Below, one piece after another: positions 1 through 7,966 of a DNA stretch of 64,000 nt. The DNA comes from Ruegeria sp. HKCCD8929. Lineage in GTDB: Bacteria; Pseudomonadota; Alphaproteobacteria; Rhodobacterales; Rhodobacteraceae. Position 1 is the stretch's first letter. Each line of letters starts with the position of its first letter. A program made the position numbers and the translations under genes. The stretch spans positions 1 through 64,000 of the forward strand of contig NZ_WPZY01000016.1 in the NCBI RefSeq assembly GCF_013031405.1, given 5' to 3'. The notes under the pieces are model-generated. The model saw nothing but the letters and a program-made list of their open reading frames with translations. It did not search any database and was not told the DNA's origin.

Positions 1-336
1 CACACTGACAACCATTTGGGAATCCCCCGATTCAAGTTTTCGGCGGGATGCTTTAGGCAAAACTACTACAGCGTCAGTTACAAATTCGAATATCAGGGGA
101 GCGAGATCAAAGCTGACGATATCCGCGTGTCTGTTCCGGTGGGACGAAAACTTGCAGCTCAACGCAAGCAACAACGCAACACGCCGATCGACATCTACTA
201 CTTGCCGTCTCGACCTGAACTTACCCTTCCATCCATTGCTGTCGATACCTTCGATTTCGTGAACCTGAAGCTGATATTGGCCCTCGGCATGATCCTCGCA
301 CCCTTTGGGGAATGGGTGTTTTCCAGAAAATCCTGA
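1..336 (+). CDS. C-terminal part of a small membrane protein, DUF3592-like (partial)
   Basis: The frame is open at the left window edge and stops at 334-336, so the true start lies outside the window. The visible part has a beta-rich stretch (YKFEYQGSEIKADDI, then VPVG) followed by IDIYYLPSRPELTLPS and a hydrophobic segment near the end. The pattern of a tyrosine-rich strand, a basic stretch and a 'Y-P-x-P-E/K' loop is what DUF3592-type membrane proteins show. The function of that family is unknown. A TTG at 16-18 could be read as a start but has no ribosome binding site, so a 5'-partial gene is preferred. Confidence 0.5.
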   Translation, partial: HTDNHLGIPRFKFSAGCFRQNYYSVSYKFEYQGSEIKADDIRVSVPVGRKLAAQRKQQRNTPIDIYYLPSRPELTLPSIAVDTFDFVNLKLILALGMILAPFGEWVFSRKS

Positions 337-683
337 AAGGAGTCTTCTGCCGAAAAGAAGCTGTCAGTAGATGAGGCTGTGACCCAGCCCCCTCTGATCT
401 GGGCCGTTCTCCGTTGACGCTGCGGGCCATAGTAGTTGCGCAACGTGCTCGCCCACAGCGCCACGCCGATCGTTCCGGGTGTATGAGCATCGGCTCTTGC
501 CTTGGCTTCGTAGTGTACGGCAGTGGCTTGTCATCTGGTTCTCAGCCTGTCCCGAGACACAGCACAAGAGAGGGTTCACTTGATCGCGCAAACCTCGGCT
601 GCTTAGAATGAGAGACCAAAACCGCAGATGCTCCATATGCCTGTTCCGGAGCGGCAATCGGCACGCGCGGATGTTCGGAAAGG
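337..683. other. Intergenic region, no supported gene
   Basis: About 350 bases between the partial membrane protein and the MTHFR C-terminal-domain gene. Several short frames are open on both strands, but none has a convincing ribosome binding site, a recognisable motif or alphaproteobacterial-looking composition. A purine-rich stretch just before 684 serves the next gene. I see no tRNA-like cloverleaf or strong hairpin here. Confidence 0.5.
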
Positions 684-1274
684 GTGAGCGTCATGTATCG
701 ATTGCGTCTGTATTCTGTCCGCCAAGCGCGTGCGTTTGAATGGATCTACAAGCGTGTCGAAGCTGTCATGGTTGCCCTGGATCCGGTGTTCCGGCGGCTC
801 GGCTACAACCGGGTCGAACGACCGGTTGCCTTTGTCGAAAAGTGCGTCAAGACGCTGCTCTTTGATTGCAGGATGTGCGGCCAGTGTGTTCTGTCTTCGA
901 CTGGAATGTCCTGTCCGATGAATTGCCCCAAACAGCTGCGCAATGGCCCCTGCGGCGGCGTCAGGCCGGGCGGGTTTTGCGAGGTGAAGCCTGATATGAA
1001 ATGCGTATGGGCTCTTGCCTGGGACGGAGCCAGCCGGATGCGCGAGGGCGCCGACAGGATCAATGAAGTGCTGCCCCCGGTCGAGCACGGGTTGACTGGG
1101 TCTTCGTCCTGGTTGCGGGTCAGCCGCGAAATCGCCGCCGCTCGTCGCACTGCCAAGGACGCCGCGAGACAGACCCTGGCAGAGGCGTTTTCCGGCGCGC
1201 GTGCCGCAGAACCGGCCGCGGCCCCCCTTGCGGAAGAGCCTGAAAAGGCCGTCAAACGGAATTCAGGCGTATGA
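684..1274 (+). CDS. Methylenetetrahydrofolate reductase C-terminal domain protein (cysteine-rich MTHFR partner)
   Basis: 196 residues starting at GTG 684, or at ATG 693. Between residues about 55 and 110 it has a dense cysteine pattern (CRMCGQC, SCPMNCPK, GPCGG, FCEV, KCVW), typical of the MTHFR_C domain that accompanies some MetF proteins and is expected to bind a metal or Fe-S centre. The C-terminus is Ala/Glu-rich and probably flexible. The stop overlaps the next start (ATGA, 1271-1274), so it is almost certainly translationally coupled to the MetF-like gene. In the family, such pairs serve one-carbon transfer, often next to corrinoid methyltransferase systems; none is visible here, so the methyl donor is unknown. 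The role as an electron-transfer or structural partner of MetF is inferred. Confidence 0.8.
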   Translation: MSVMYRLRLYSVRQARAFEWIYKRVEAVMVALDPVFRRLGYNRVERPVAFVEKCVKTLLFDCRMCGQCVLSSTGMSCPMNCPKQLRNGPCGGVRPGGFCEVKPDMKCVWALAWDGASRMREGADRINEVLPPVEHGLTGSSSWLRVSREIAAARRTAKDAARQTLAEAFSGARAAEPAAAPLAEEPEKAVKRNSGV

Positions 1275-2263
1275 GTGCCGCCGACGCCGGCAGCGACGCC
1301 GCCCTCGGGTATGTGCCCGTTCCCGACGGCTTCGTATCGCACAGCAGGCTGGAGCGGGTCCTGAAATCCGGACGATTTGCGGTCACTGCCGAGCTGAACC
1401 CCCCGGACAGCGCCGATCCCGAAGATGTGTATCAGGCCGCGCAGCCGCTTGGAGAAGTCGCCGATGCCATCAATGCAACCGATGCGTCGGGTGCCAATTG
1501 CCATATGTCGTCGATCGGTATCTGCGCGCTTTTGACCCGTGCCGGATATTCTCCGGTGTATCAGATTTCCTGTCGCGACCGGAACAGGATCGCAATTCAG
1601 GGGGATGTGCTCGGGGCGGCGGCGCTCGGTGTCAGCAACGTCCTGTGCCTTACCGGCGACGGGGTCGGTGTGGGAGATCAGCCGGGGGCAAAGCCGGTTT
1701 TCGATTTCGACTCGCTCACACTTCTTCGCACCATTCGCACGATGCGGGACCAGGGCAAATTCCTGTCGGGGCGAAAGATCGCGCGGCCTCCGCAATTGTT
1801 TCTGGGGGCCGCCGAAAACCCCTGCATCCCGCCATACGAATGGCGTCCCGACAGGCTGGCGAAAAAGATCAGAGCCGGCGCAGAGTTCATCCAGACAAAT
1901 TACATCTTCGACATTCCGCTGTTCGAGAATTTCATGGCCCGGGCGCGCGACCTGGGTCTGGACGGGCGCGCTTACATCATAGCTGGCGTTGGACCACTTG
2001 CATCCCCGCGCGCAGCACGCTGGATGCGCAGCAACGTCCCCGGCATTCACATCCCGGACCCCATCATCCACCGAATGGAACAGGCGGAAAACCCGTCAGA
2101 TGAGGGCAAGAAAATTTGCATCGAGCTCATTCAGCAAATCCGCGAGATTGCGGGCGTGTCGGGTGTCCACGTCATGGCATATCGGCGGGAACACCTTGTT
2201 TCGGATATTATCCTGGAATCGGGCGTGTTGCGCGGGCGCGGTCAAATCCGCACTGGCAAATAG
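1271..2263 (+). CDS. metF: Methylenetetrahydrofolate reductase family protein (MetF-like)
   Basis: 330 residues with a MetF-type TIM barrel. The N-terminal ELNPPDSAD contains the conserved catalytic glutamate region, AINATDASGANCHMSS follows the second strand, and NVLCLTGDG carries the flavin- and folate-binding Gly-Asp. The C-terminal half has GAEFIQTNYIFD, GVGPLASP and SGVHVMAYR, all in family order. The expected reaction is interconversion of 5,10-methylene- and 5-methyl-tetrahydrofolate with FAD. It overlaps the upstream MTHFR C-terminal-domain gene by 4 nt, which suggests a two-subunit enzyme. The sequence looks more like the MetF variants of methyl-group oxidation pathways than the biosynthetic E. 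coli type, but a biosynthetic role is not excluded. Confidence 0.82.
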   Translation: MSAADAGSDAALGYVPVPDGFVSHSRLERVLKSGRFAVTAELNPPDSADPEDVYQAAQPLGEVADAINATDASGANCHMSSIGICALLTRAGYSPVYQISCRDRNRIAIQGDVLGAAALGVSNVLCLTGDGVGVGDQPGAKPVFDFDSLTLLRTIRTMRDQGKFLSGRKIARPPQLFLGAAENPCIPPYEWRPDRLAKKIRAGAEFIQTNYIFDIPLFENFMARARDLGLDGRAYIIAGVGPLASPRAARWMRSNVPGIHIPDPIIHRMEQAENPSDEGKKICIELIQQIREIAGVSGVHVMAYRREHLVSDIILESGVLRGRGQIRTGK

Positions 2264-2515
2264 CAAGGTGGCCGTCCCATAATTTGCGCGACGTAAGTGT
2301 GGCGACGATCACCTCTCACGCCGCACTCGATATCGCAGGCGAAGCACGCGATCAAACAATGTCCCTGTAGCGGTTCGTGGGTCGTGATTGGAGCAGTTCC
2401 AGGGTCGTTTTCTTGCGGCTGCCTTGAGCTATCTACGGCAGGTTAAGTTGACCAAATGAAGGTTTGGAAATTTGCGAGCTGCACGATTTGCCAGTCCGGT
2501 GAAGCTGCGCTGAGG

Positions 2516-3481
2516 CTATCTTGGCTCTTTCGGCCGCATCCGTTCCAGTTCGGGAGTGATGGGGATGAATTCCTCGGTATCGCCGGGCGGCAACGTGAAC
2601 ATGCCGTTTTCCCAATCCGCCGACTTCCACGCCTCTTTTGCCGTCTCGATCCGGTCTTTTGATGATGAGACGAAATTCCACCAGATATAGCGATGTTCGT
2701 TCAGCGTCGCTCCGCCAAGTGCCATCAGCCGGGCGCCTTGCGTGCCAGCCGTGACGGAGATGCGGTCGCCAGGGCGAAACACCATCATCCGGCCAGCCTC
2801 GAACGTGTTGCCGGCGACGTCGATTGACCCCTCGGTGACATAAATGCCGCGATCCTCATGATCGTCGGGCAGCGGGAAAGCCGCGCCAGGGGCAAGCGTC
2901 ACGTCCAGATAGAAGGTCTCGGAGGGCATTGTCACCGGGCTTTGCTGCCCATAGGCGGTGCCGAGGATCAGCCTTGCCTGTGTTCCATCATCCTCAATGA
3001 AGGGAAGCACGCCTTGTTTGTGATGTTCGAAGTCGGGGGCCATCTCCTCCTGATCCTCGGGCAGGGCAATCCAGGTCTGAATGCCAAACAGGCGGTGACG
3101 GGATGCGCGTGTTTCGGCGCTGGTCCGTTCGGAATGGGTAACGCCGCGCCCGGCGATCATCCAGTTCACTTCGCCGGGATAGATCATCTGGTGCGTGCCC
3201 AGACTGTCGCGGTGCTCAAACTCGCCCTTATACAGGTAGGTGACCGTGCCCAGCCCAATATGAGGGTGCGGCCGCACGTCGATGCCGCCATCGGTGATGA
3301 ATTCAGCCGGACCCATCTGATCAAAGAAAATGAACGGGCCGACCATCTGCCGTTTGGGCGAGGGCAGGGCGCGGCGCACCTCGAACCCGCCCAGATCGCG
3401 CGCGCGGGGAATGATCAGGGTTTCGAGCGGGTCGCAGCCAGTCTGAGGGCATTCCGGCGTGTGGGTCGGGTTCCAGCTCAT
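2516..3481 (-). CDS. Pirin family protein
   Basis: 321 residues, a usual pirin length. The N-terminal half carries the cupin metal site: PHPHIGLGTVTYL (two His), EVNWMIAGRGVTHSE (His and Glu), between residues about 70 and 125. The region around GAAFPLPDDHEDRGIYV is the second cupin domain. Pirins bind iron, and some act as quercetinases or redox-sensitive co-regulators. The start ATG at 3479-3481 has AGGAAAA upstream. It stands alone on the minus strand with no partner; its substrate cannot be told from sequence. Confidence 0.88.
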   Translation of the reverse strand: MSWNPTHTPECPQTGCDPLETLIIPRARDLGGFEVRRALPSPKRQMVGPFIFFDQMGPAEFITDGGIDVRPHPHIGLGTVTYLYKGEFEHRDSLGTHQMIYPGEVNWMIAGRGVTHSERTSAETRASRHRLFGIQTWIALPEDQEEMAPDFEHHKQGVLPFIEDDGTQARLILGTAYGQQSPVTMPSETFYLDVTLAPGAAFPLPDDHEDRGIYVTEGSIDVAGNTFEAGRMMVFRPGDRISVTAGTQGARLMALGGATLNEHRYIWWNFVSSSKDRIETAKEAWKSADWENGMFTLPPGDTEEFIPITPELERMRPKEPR

Positions 3482-3861
3482 CGGCTTTTCCTTTCGCGTC
3501 TCAGGAATTCAGGTCGGTCGAGATTATCCGGTGCACGATAGTGGCGAAGCATTGCTTAGCTGCCGTGGGTCCAGCACTTTCAGGTTGGCAGCGTCAGGCG
3601 CCTCCCTCCCACCATATTTGGATTTCAGTTCTTATAAAGTGCCCCGGCCAGGGCCGAGCTTGCGGCACACCGCCGCTGTTGGCATCTCGGCTTCGTGTTC
3701 CTTGATCAACCCAATGGTCGGGCTTCCCATTCATCTGCACCTTCGAGGTGGAGCAGGCTCCATATAGTTGTGGGGGAGGGACGTCGTGAGCGCTGATTAC
3801 CTTAAGGGCCGCCAAAATATGGCACCGTGTATTCCCGAACTGCAGAGCGGCTTGAGGTGCC
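3482..3861. other. Intergenic region between pirin and YceI-OmpA genes, holding an IS3 fossil
   Basis: 380 bases. The only recognisable content is the degenerate IS3-family orfA fragment at 3569-3715, described separately. The remainder gives no supported gene, and no intact inverted repeats or target duplications of an insertion sequence were found by eye. Confidence 0.5.
3569..3715 (-). pseudogene. Degenerate IS3-family transposase OrfA fragment
   Basis: Reading the minus strand downward from 3715 gives IGLIKEHEAEMPTAAVCRKL, then GPGRGTL, a stop (TAA, plus-strand tta at 3632-3634), then ELKSKYGGREAPDAANLKVLD, all in one frame. This is the N-terminal helix-turn-helix of IS3-family OrfA: the family normally reads IKEHEA-MPTA-VCRKHG then TFYK-KSKYGG-E-SDA-RLK-LE. 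The TFYK core has decayed to TL-stop. Both ends run out of homology, so it is an old, immobile fragment marking a past insertion between the pirin and YceI-OmpA genes. Confidence 0.72.
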
Positions 3862-4857
3862 CTACAACCCGGGCACGGTGAACTCGATCCGCCGGTTCTT
3901 CCAGCGACCTTTGCGCGTGTTGTTATCTGCAATCGGTCGTGCCTCGCCATATCCTTTGACTCTCAATCTCTCCGACGGGATGCCTCGGACTGCCAAGTAT
4001 GTGACAACCGCCGCCGCTCTCCGATCTGAAAGTTCCAGGTTGAATTCATCCGAACCGCGGTTGTCGGTGTGCCCTTCGACCAGCACATCCAACCCATCGC
4101 ATTGATGGATCGTGTCGGCGATTGCATCCAGCAACGGGAAGGATTTGCTCTCAAGCTCTGCCGATCCGGAGGTGAAATAGACCTGATCCGTTCCTGCTAT
4201 TGTGGCGATCCTCTTTGCGCACGCCTCCAGCGAAATCTCACCGGCGCTTCCAGCCGGTCGAGCCGTTTCCGCACTGAACAGAAGTTCAAACTCGATATCT
4301 GTGCGGGGCACAATCTTGAGGCCTGTCGAACCTTCCAGCTTCTCCAGTCCTGCAAGCAAATTGAAATCTGACAGATCGAGCTGAATTGGTTCGACGGTCG
4401 AAACGGAAACGATGTCATCCGCGAGAAGCGTAACATCAAGTTCGGTGTCTATCCGGCCTTTACGATCGTTTAGTTCCAAGATGACCGGCAAGGTGATTGC
4501 CACGCTGCGCCGCTCTTTAAGCCTGGTAAGAGCAACCGGGTCGATTTGAGCTGTGATCTGTGCCGATGGTCGGCGAAAGCTCTCAAACAATAAAAACCGC
4601 AGGCGGGCGTCCCACAAGTCATCACCGGTTGCAACGCTGTCCAGCGAGACAGAAAGCGTCGCCGAGCCATCTTTCGCGATCATCCCGTCAATGGCTTGGA
4701 ACGAGCCTACCTCTGTGGCACCTCCCAGAACGCTGGTGGCAAAGGTCAGGGAGTAAGCCCCTTCGTGCAACGTCCAGGACTCCTTGAACGAGGACGCCAG
4801 CACTGGGTTGGCTCCAAACGCAAGACATGCGGCAAGCAAGGTTGAGCACTTGGTCAT
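3862..4857 (-). CDS. Secreted YceI-like domain fused to OmpA C-terminal domain
   Basis: 331 residues from ATG 4857 (the frame runs further up to 4911, but this ATG begins the signal peptide). Signal peptide about 1-21 (LAACLAFGANPVLA, cut before SSFKES). Residues about 25-200 resemble YceI: a lipocalin-like fold with GSFQAIDGMI, SVSLDSVATGDDLWD and LRFLLFE. Residues about 215-331 are an OmpA peptidoglycan-binding domain: VYFTSGSAEL, EGHTDNRGS, ELSDRRAAAV, RVKGYGEARP and NRRIEF, which includes the Asp and Arg that clamp diaminopimelate. It should therefore be a periplasmic wall-anchored protein whose YceI part may carry an isoprenoid or other lipid. It is divergent from the caspase-like gene with 137 bp between starts, so shared regulation is possible. 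Confidence 0.85.
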   Translation of the reverse strand: MTKCSTLLAACLAFGANPVLASSFKESWTLHEGAYSLTFATSVLGGATEVGSFQAIDGMIAKDGSATLSVSLDSVATGDDLWDARLRFLLFESFRRPSAQITAQIDPVALTRLKERRSVAITLPVILELNDRKGRIDTELDVTLLADDIVSVSTVEPIQLDLSDFNLLAGLEKLEGSTGLKIVPRTDIEFELLFSAETARPAGSAGEISLEACAKRIATIAGTDQVYFTSGSAELESKSFPLLDAIADTIHQCDGLDVLVEGHTDNRGSDEFNLELSDRRAAAVVTYLAVRGIPSERLRVKGYGEARPIADNNTRKGRWKNRRIEFTVPGL

Positions 4858-4994
4858 AACATTTTCCCACAAGGCGTGAATAAACACCGCTGTTGAACCG
4901 TTGTATTGCAAGAGGGTGTTTTCCCAGTGTTGCTGTTTGAATGTGAAACACGCCTAGGCAGGAATTTATTCAGATTAGTGTTAGGAGAGGCGGG

Positions 4995-6119
4995 ATGAAT
5001 TCCATGATGGCGAAGATAAGAACTCTCCTGACCGTTGTCGCAACACTTTGGGCGGGTAGCTCGCTGGCGCAGGAGCTTCCAGCGCGCATCGCTCTGGTCG
5101 TCGGTAATGCGGCCTATGAGAACGTTACGGCGTTGGACAACCCCGTTAATGATGCCCGGCTGATCGGTGATGTGCTTGAAACAGCGGGCTTTAAAGTGTC
5201 CTTCCTGATCGACGCAACGCAGGCGGAACTGAACACGGCCATCGTGAAATTCGGGCGCGATCTGCGCGAGCTCGGACCCGACACCGTAGGTCTCTTCTAT
5301 TACGCCGGTCACGGGGTGCAATCTCTGGGCAAGAACTATCTTTTGCCGGTCGACGCCACACTGAGTGATGCGGCTGAGCTGGACTTGGTGGGTATCGAGG
5401 CTGACGTGATACTGCGCCAGATGGGATCGGCCCAAAACGAGACCAATATCGTGATCCTTGACGCTTGCCGGAACAATCCGTTTGCGGCCTTGGAGGGTCT
5501 GGAACAGGATGGGCTTGCCGAAATGAAAGCCTCGCCCGGAACATTTCTGTCCTATTCCACGGGTCCCGGGGACGTGGCGCTTGACGGGCTCGGACGGCAT
5601 AGTCCCTTTAGCAAAGCGCTGGCACAGGCGATGCAGGTGCCGGGTGTGCCAATTGAACAAACCTTCAAGTCCGTACGAATTGACGTGGTCGATGAAACTC
5701 GCGGCATACAGACGCCGTGGGATACGTCGCTTCTGACCACCGATTTTGTTTTCTTTGAAGACCCAGCGCTTGTCCTGGTGATGGAAGAAGAAAGCGAAGA
5801 GTGGCAACTGGTCAATGGGAGCAGCGATCTGATCGCGCTCTCTCGCTTTTTGCGGGCACACCCAAAAGGGCGTTTTGCGCTGGAAGCGCGGGAACAGTTG
5901 CGGGCAAACTTGGACAAGGCGGCGCAGCGGGTGAACGAAACAGCCACCCCTGTTTTGCGTAAGGTTGGTGAAGCATCCGAAGTGTCCGATCAGCTGCTTT
6001 TCGAGGCAGCGCTGGCGTCCGGTCACCTGGCGGATTACGAGGCCTATCTACAGGCTTTCCCTGAAGGAACTTACGCAGAGTTGGCGCGTCTGGAAGTTGC
6101 TGCTCGCGAGACAAATTAG
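4995..6119 (+). CDS. Secreted caspase-like (peptidase C14) protein, orthocaspase type
   Basis: 374 residues with AGGAGAGG 6-8 nt before the ATG. Signal peptide about 1-25 (SSLA before QELPAR). The p20 caspase domain covers residues about 30-260: IALVVGNAAYENV, DNPVNDARLIGDVL, the catalytic His106 in YYAGHGVQ and the catalytic Cys158 in LDACRNNPF. Both dyad residues are present. The remainder (260-374) is helical, with two short stretches ending in 'AYLQAFPEGTYAELA', reminiscent of TPR-like or tol-pal repeats. Bacterial secreted caspase homologues cleave after Arg/Lys in tested cases; the target here is unknown. It is divergent from the YceI-OmpA gene. Confidence 0.88.
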   Translation: MNSMMAKIRTLLTVVATLWAGSSLAQELPARIALVVGNAAYENVTALDNPVNDARLIGDVLETAGFKVSFLIDATQAELNTAIVKFGRDLRELGPDTVGLFYYAGHGVQSLGKNYLLPVDATLSDAAELDLVGIEADVILRQMGSAQNETNIVILDACRNNPFAALEGLEQDGLAEMKASPGTFLSYSTGPGDVALDGLGRHSPFSKALAQAMQVPGVPIEQTFKSVRIDVVDETRGIQTPWDTSLLTTDFVFFEDPALVLVMEEESEEWQLVNGSSDLIALSRFLRAHPKGRFALEAREQLRANLDKAAQRVNETATPVLRKVGEASEVSDQLLFEAALASGHLADYEAYLQAFPEGTYAELARLEVAARETN

Positions 6120-6349
6120 GTTGGTGCGAAGCACAAACGGATTGGCTGTACGCTCGCCCTTGGCAAGGACGCCTCTGGCAGCTTGGCGATCAATCCTTGT
6201 CGGTGACCTTAAACCATACGGGAAGGTCTGCTTTACGCCAGCGTGGTACTCGAACGCCCGGTTTGTGTAAGTGGAGCTCCGAGTTATTGGGTCAGATTGA
6301 AGTCCGATCTGTTCCGAATTTCGAATGAGTTTGTCCCGAGCCGTCCCAT

Positions 6350-6367
6350 ATCCATCTTTGGATGGAT
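6350..6367. terminator. Short hairpin between convergent genes
   Basis: A 7-bp perfect stem, ATCCATC/GATGGAT with a TTTG loop, lies between the caspase-like gene and the minus-strand LuxR-type gene. There is no U-run, so it may be a weak terminator or chance. Confidence 0.3.
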
Positions 6368-6399
6368 TGCGAGGGAAGCCGGTCGTTCGTAAGCTACCG

Positions 6400-6786
6400 C
6401 TAGATCCGCGACGCCGCGATGAGGGCCACTCGGGACAGGAGGTTCAATCGCACCAGAATTGCATGCACATGGTCCTTCACTGTCGCGATAGAAATCCCAA
6501 GCTGGGATGCAATCTGACGGTTGGAGAGGCCATCAATGACGAGTAAAGCCACCTGCGTTTGGCGCGCAGTCAATGGCGCTAAGATATCGGCAGCCGCCGT
6601 CTTTTCCACCGAGACGACCGGTACGCCGACCACACCGCTCGCGGCCACGTCCAATCGCACCCGCACACCCGGCTGTGCAATCTCAATTAATGGCCCCAAA
6701 ACGTCGGCAGGCATTGCGCAGGGCGTCTTGTCGATCGCAGTCACCGCCCGCTTCAGCGCACCCAGCGTTTTCTGGTCCAGTTCCAA
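6400..6786 (-). CDS. Short LuxR-type helix-turn-helix regulator without receiver domain
   Basis: 128 residues. The C-terminal 60 residues are a GerE/LuxR DNA-binding domain: LTARQTQVALLVIDGLSNRQIA, SQLGISIATVKDHVHAI and LNLLSRVALI, including the LTxRE-like opening and the recognition helix. The N-terminal 65 residues are not a full receiver or autoinducer domain, so this is a short stand-alone type. The only in-frame start is TTG at 6786; an in-frame stop lies about 24 bases further up, so the gene cannot be longer. The start is 15 bp from the divergent NTF2-like gene, so it probably controls that pair. Signal unknown. Confidence 0.68.
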   Translation of the reverse strand: MELDQKTLGALKRAVTAIDKTPCAMPADVLGPLIEIAQPGVRVRLDVAASGVVGVPVVSVEKTAAADILAPLTARQTQVALLVIDGLSNRQIASQLGISIATVKDHVHAILVRLNLLSRVALIAASRI

Positions 6787-6801
6787 CTTAAGGACACTCC
6801 C

Positions 6802-7173
6802 ATGAACAGCATGCCTTTAGAGATCATCAACTTCTTCCTTGCAATGCAAGCCGGACCGCACGGGATTGACAGGCTCGCCGCTTTCTTCGCGCCCGATGCC
6901 AGTTATTCTGAACCCTTCTCAGGACAAACCGACCCTCATCAGGGTCGCGACGCCATCGTTGCTGCGTTCACCGCGAGCCGGAGTGACGAATTTGATGATG
7001 CGGTGATCCAACTGGGCGCGGTCGAGATTGATGGAGAGACCATCACCGTTAAATGGAACTGTATCTCGCAAGCCATTCCTGGGGGCCAGGGAAGCGGCAC
7101 GAACGTCTTCACTCTGAAAGACGGGCTGATCACCAAGCTGGTCACCACCCTTGATATGGGAGAGCCGCCATGA
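6802..7173 (+). CDS. NTF2-like (SnoaL-type) small protein
   Basis: 123 residues with AAGGA before ATG 6802. The cone-shaped NTF2 fold is suggested by IDRLAAFFAPDASYSEPF followed by QGRDAIVAAF, and a beta-sheet half ending VFTLKDGLITKLVTTLD. Such proteins are ketosteroid-isomerase-like, binding hydrophobic small molecules, but specificity is not readable. It overlaps the next gene by 4 nt (ATGA, 7170-7173), so the two are co-translated. The neighbouring divergent LuxR-type gene may regulate it. Confidence 0.72.
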   Translation: MNSMPLEIINFFLAMQAGPHGIDRLAAFFAPDASYSEPFSGQTDPHQGRDAIVAAFTASRSDEFDDAVIQLGAVEIDGETITVKWNCISQAIPGGQGSGTNVFTLKDGLITKLVTTLDMGEPP

Positions 7174-7529
7174 GCAGCGCCGACGTTGATGCTTGGTTTG
7201 CATCCTATGACAACCCGATGAAACCCGTCGTTGCAGAAATGCGAAAGATAATCATGAACGCAGATTCTCGGATTGGCGAGTGCATCAAATGGCAGGCGCC
7301 AACCTTCACTTACAAGGGCAATATGGCCAGTTTCTTTCCAAAGTCCAAGAAACACGCGTCGCTAATGTTCCACAAGGGCGCAACCATCGAGGGGGATTTC
7401 CCGAACCTGGAAGGTGACGGAAAAGAAGCACGCAGCTTCAAGGTAAAAGGGCTGGACGATCTCGCAACCAAATCTACCGAACTCCAAGCTATTTGCGTTG
7501 CCTGGTGCGACCAACAGGACGAGCGCTGA
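7170..7529 (+). CDS. DUF1801 (YdhG/Fra-like) protein
   Basis: 119 residues matching DUF1801: ECIKWQAPTFTYKGNMASFFP in the middle, then MFHKGATIEG and ARSFKVKGLDDLATKS. The domain is frataxin-like in fold, and members are often stress-associated or of unknown role. It is the second gene of a two-gene unit with the NTF2-like protein, with a 4-nt overlap. No catalytic motif is evident. Confidence 0.78.
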   Translation: MSSADVDAWFASYDNPMKPVVAEMRKIIMNADSRIGECIKWQAPTFTYKGNMASFFPKSKKHASLMFHKGATIEGDFPNLEGDGKEARSFKVKGLDDLATKSTELQAICVAWCDQQDER

Positions 7530-7966
7530 AGAGGGCGCCGTCGCATTTTCCCCCTAGGTCTGAGTTAACACGTAACGCGCATGTTTTCTCGGACTTCGAC
7601 GGGGGCGTCCTGTGACAACTTCAGTCCAGGCGCGCACCCTACAAAGGAACGATCCTGCGTGCGGGTTTCTTCAATCTCGGTTAGGGTTTGTCATATTGCG
7701 ATTTATAAGAAATTCTGGCGGAATGTGGCGTTTCATTGATCGTGAAGCTGTTAACCGTTGGATCGTCAAATACGCGCAACCGGGTTACAGATACGGCTCG
7801 TTGGGTCAGAAGACTTAGGGAAGAACCTTGCAGGTTGTCGACACCAGACTGATCTCACCGAGGGCTGCGATCCAACCGGAGGAGTCCAGAACGAACCGCT
7901 CTCCAAAGTGCGAGGGCAGGTCAAACGCAAAAGACTTCTGGCTCATGAAACAGGGCGGAGCAAGCA
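7530..7966. other. Intergenic region, no supported gene
   Basis: 436 bases between the DUF1801 gene and the CoA transferase. Both strands contain short frames, but none has a family motif. The last 20 bases hold the ribosome binding site of the next gene (AGGGCGGAGCAA). The AT-rich part near 7690-7720 (rich in ATTTATAAG) could include a promoter, but I cannot define it. Confidence 0.4.

Noticed and set aside
803-2071. Long open frame of about 420 codons on the minus strand opposite the MTHFR pair
   Set aside because: It mirrors two strongly conserved plus-strand genes, is rich in Arg, His and Pro, and has no family motif. High-GC codon bias leaves such antisense frames open.
4854-6026. Minus-strand frame opposite the caspase-like gene
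   Set aside because: It is antisense to a gene with signal peptide and catalytic dyad, and has no ribosome binding site or domain.
7612-7818. Short plus frame in the gap before the CoA transferase
   Set aside because: No usable ribosome binding site, no motif, and composition unlike neighbouring genes.
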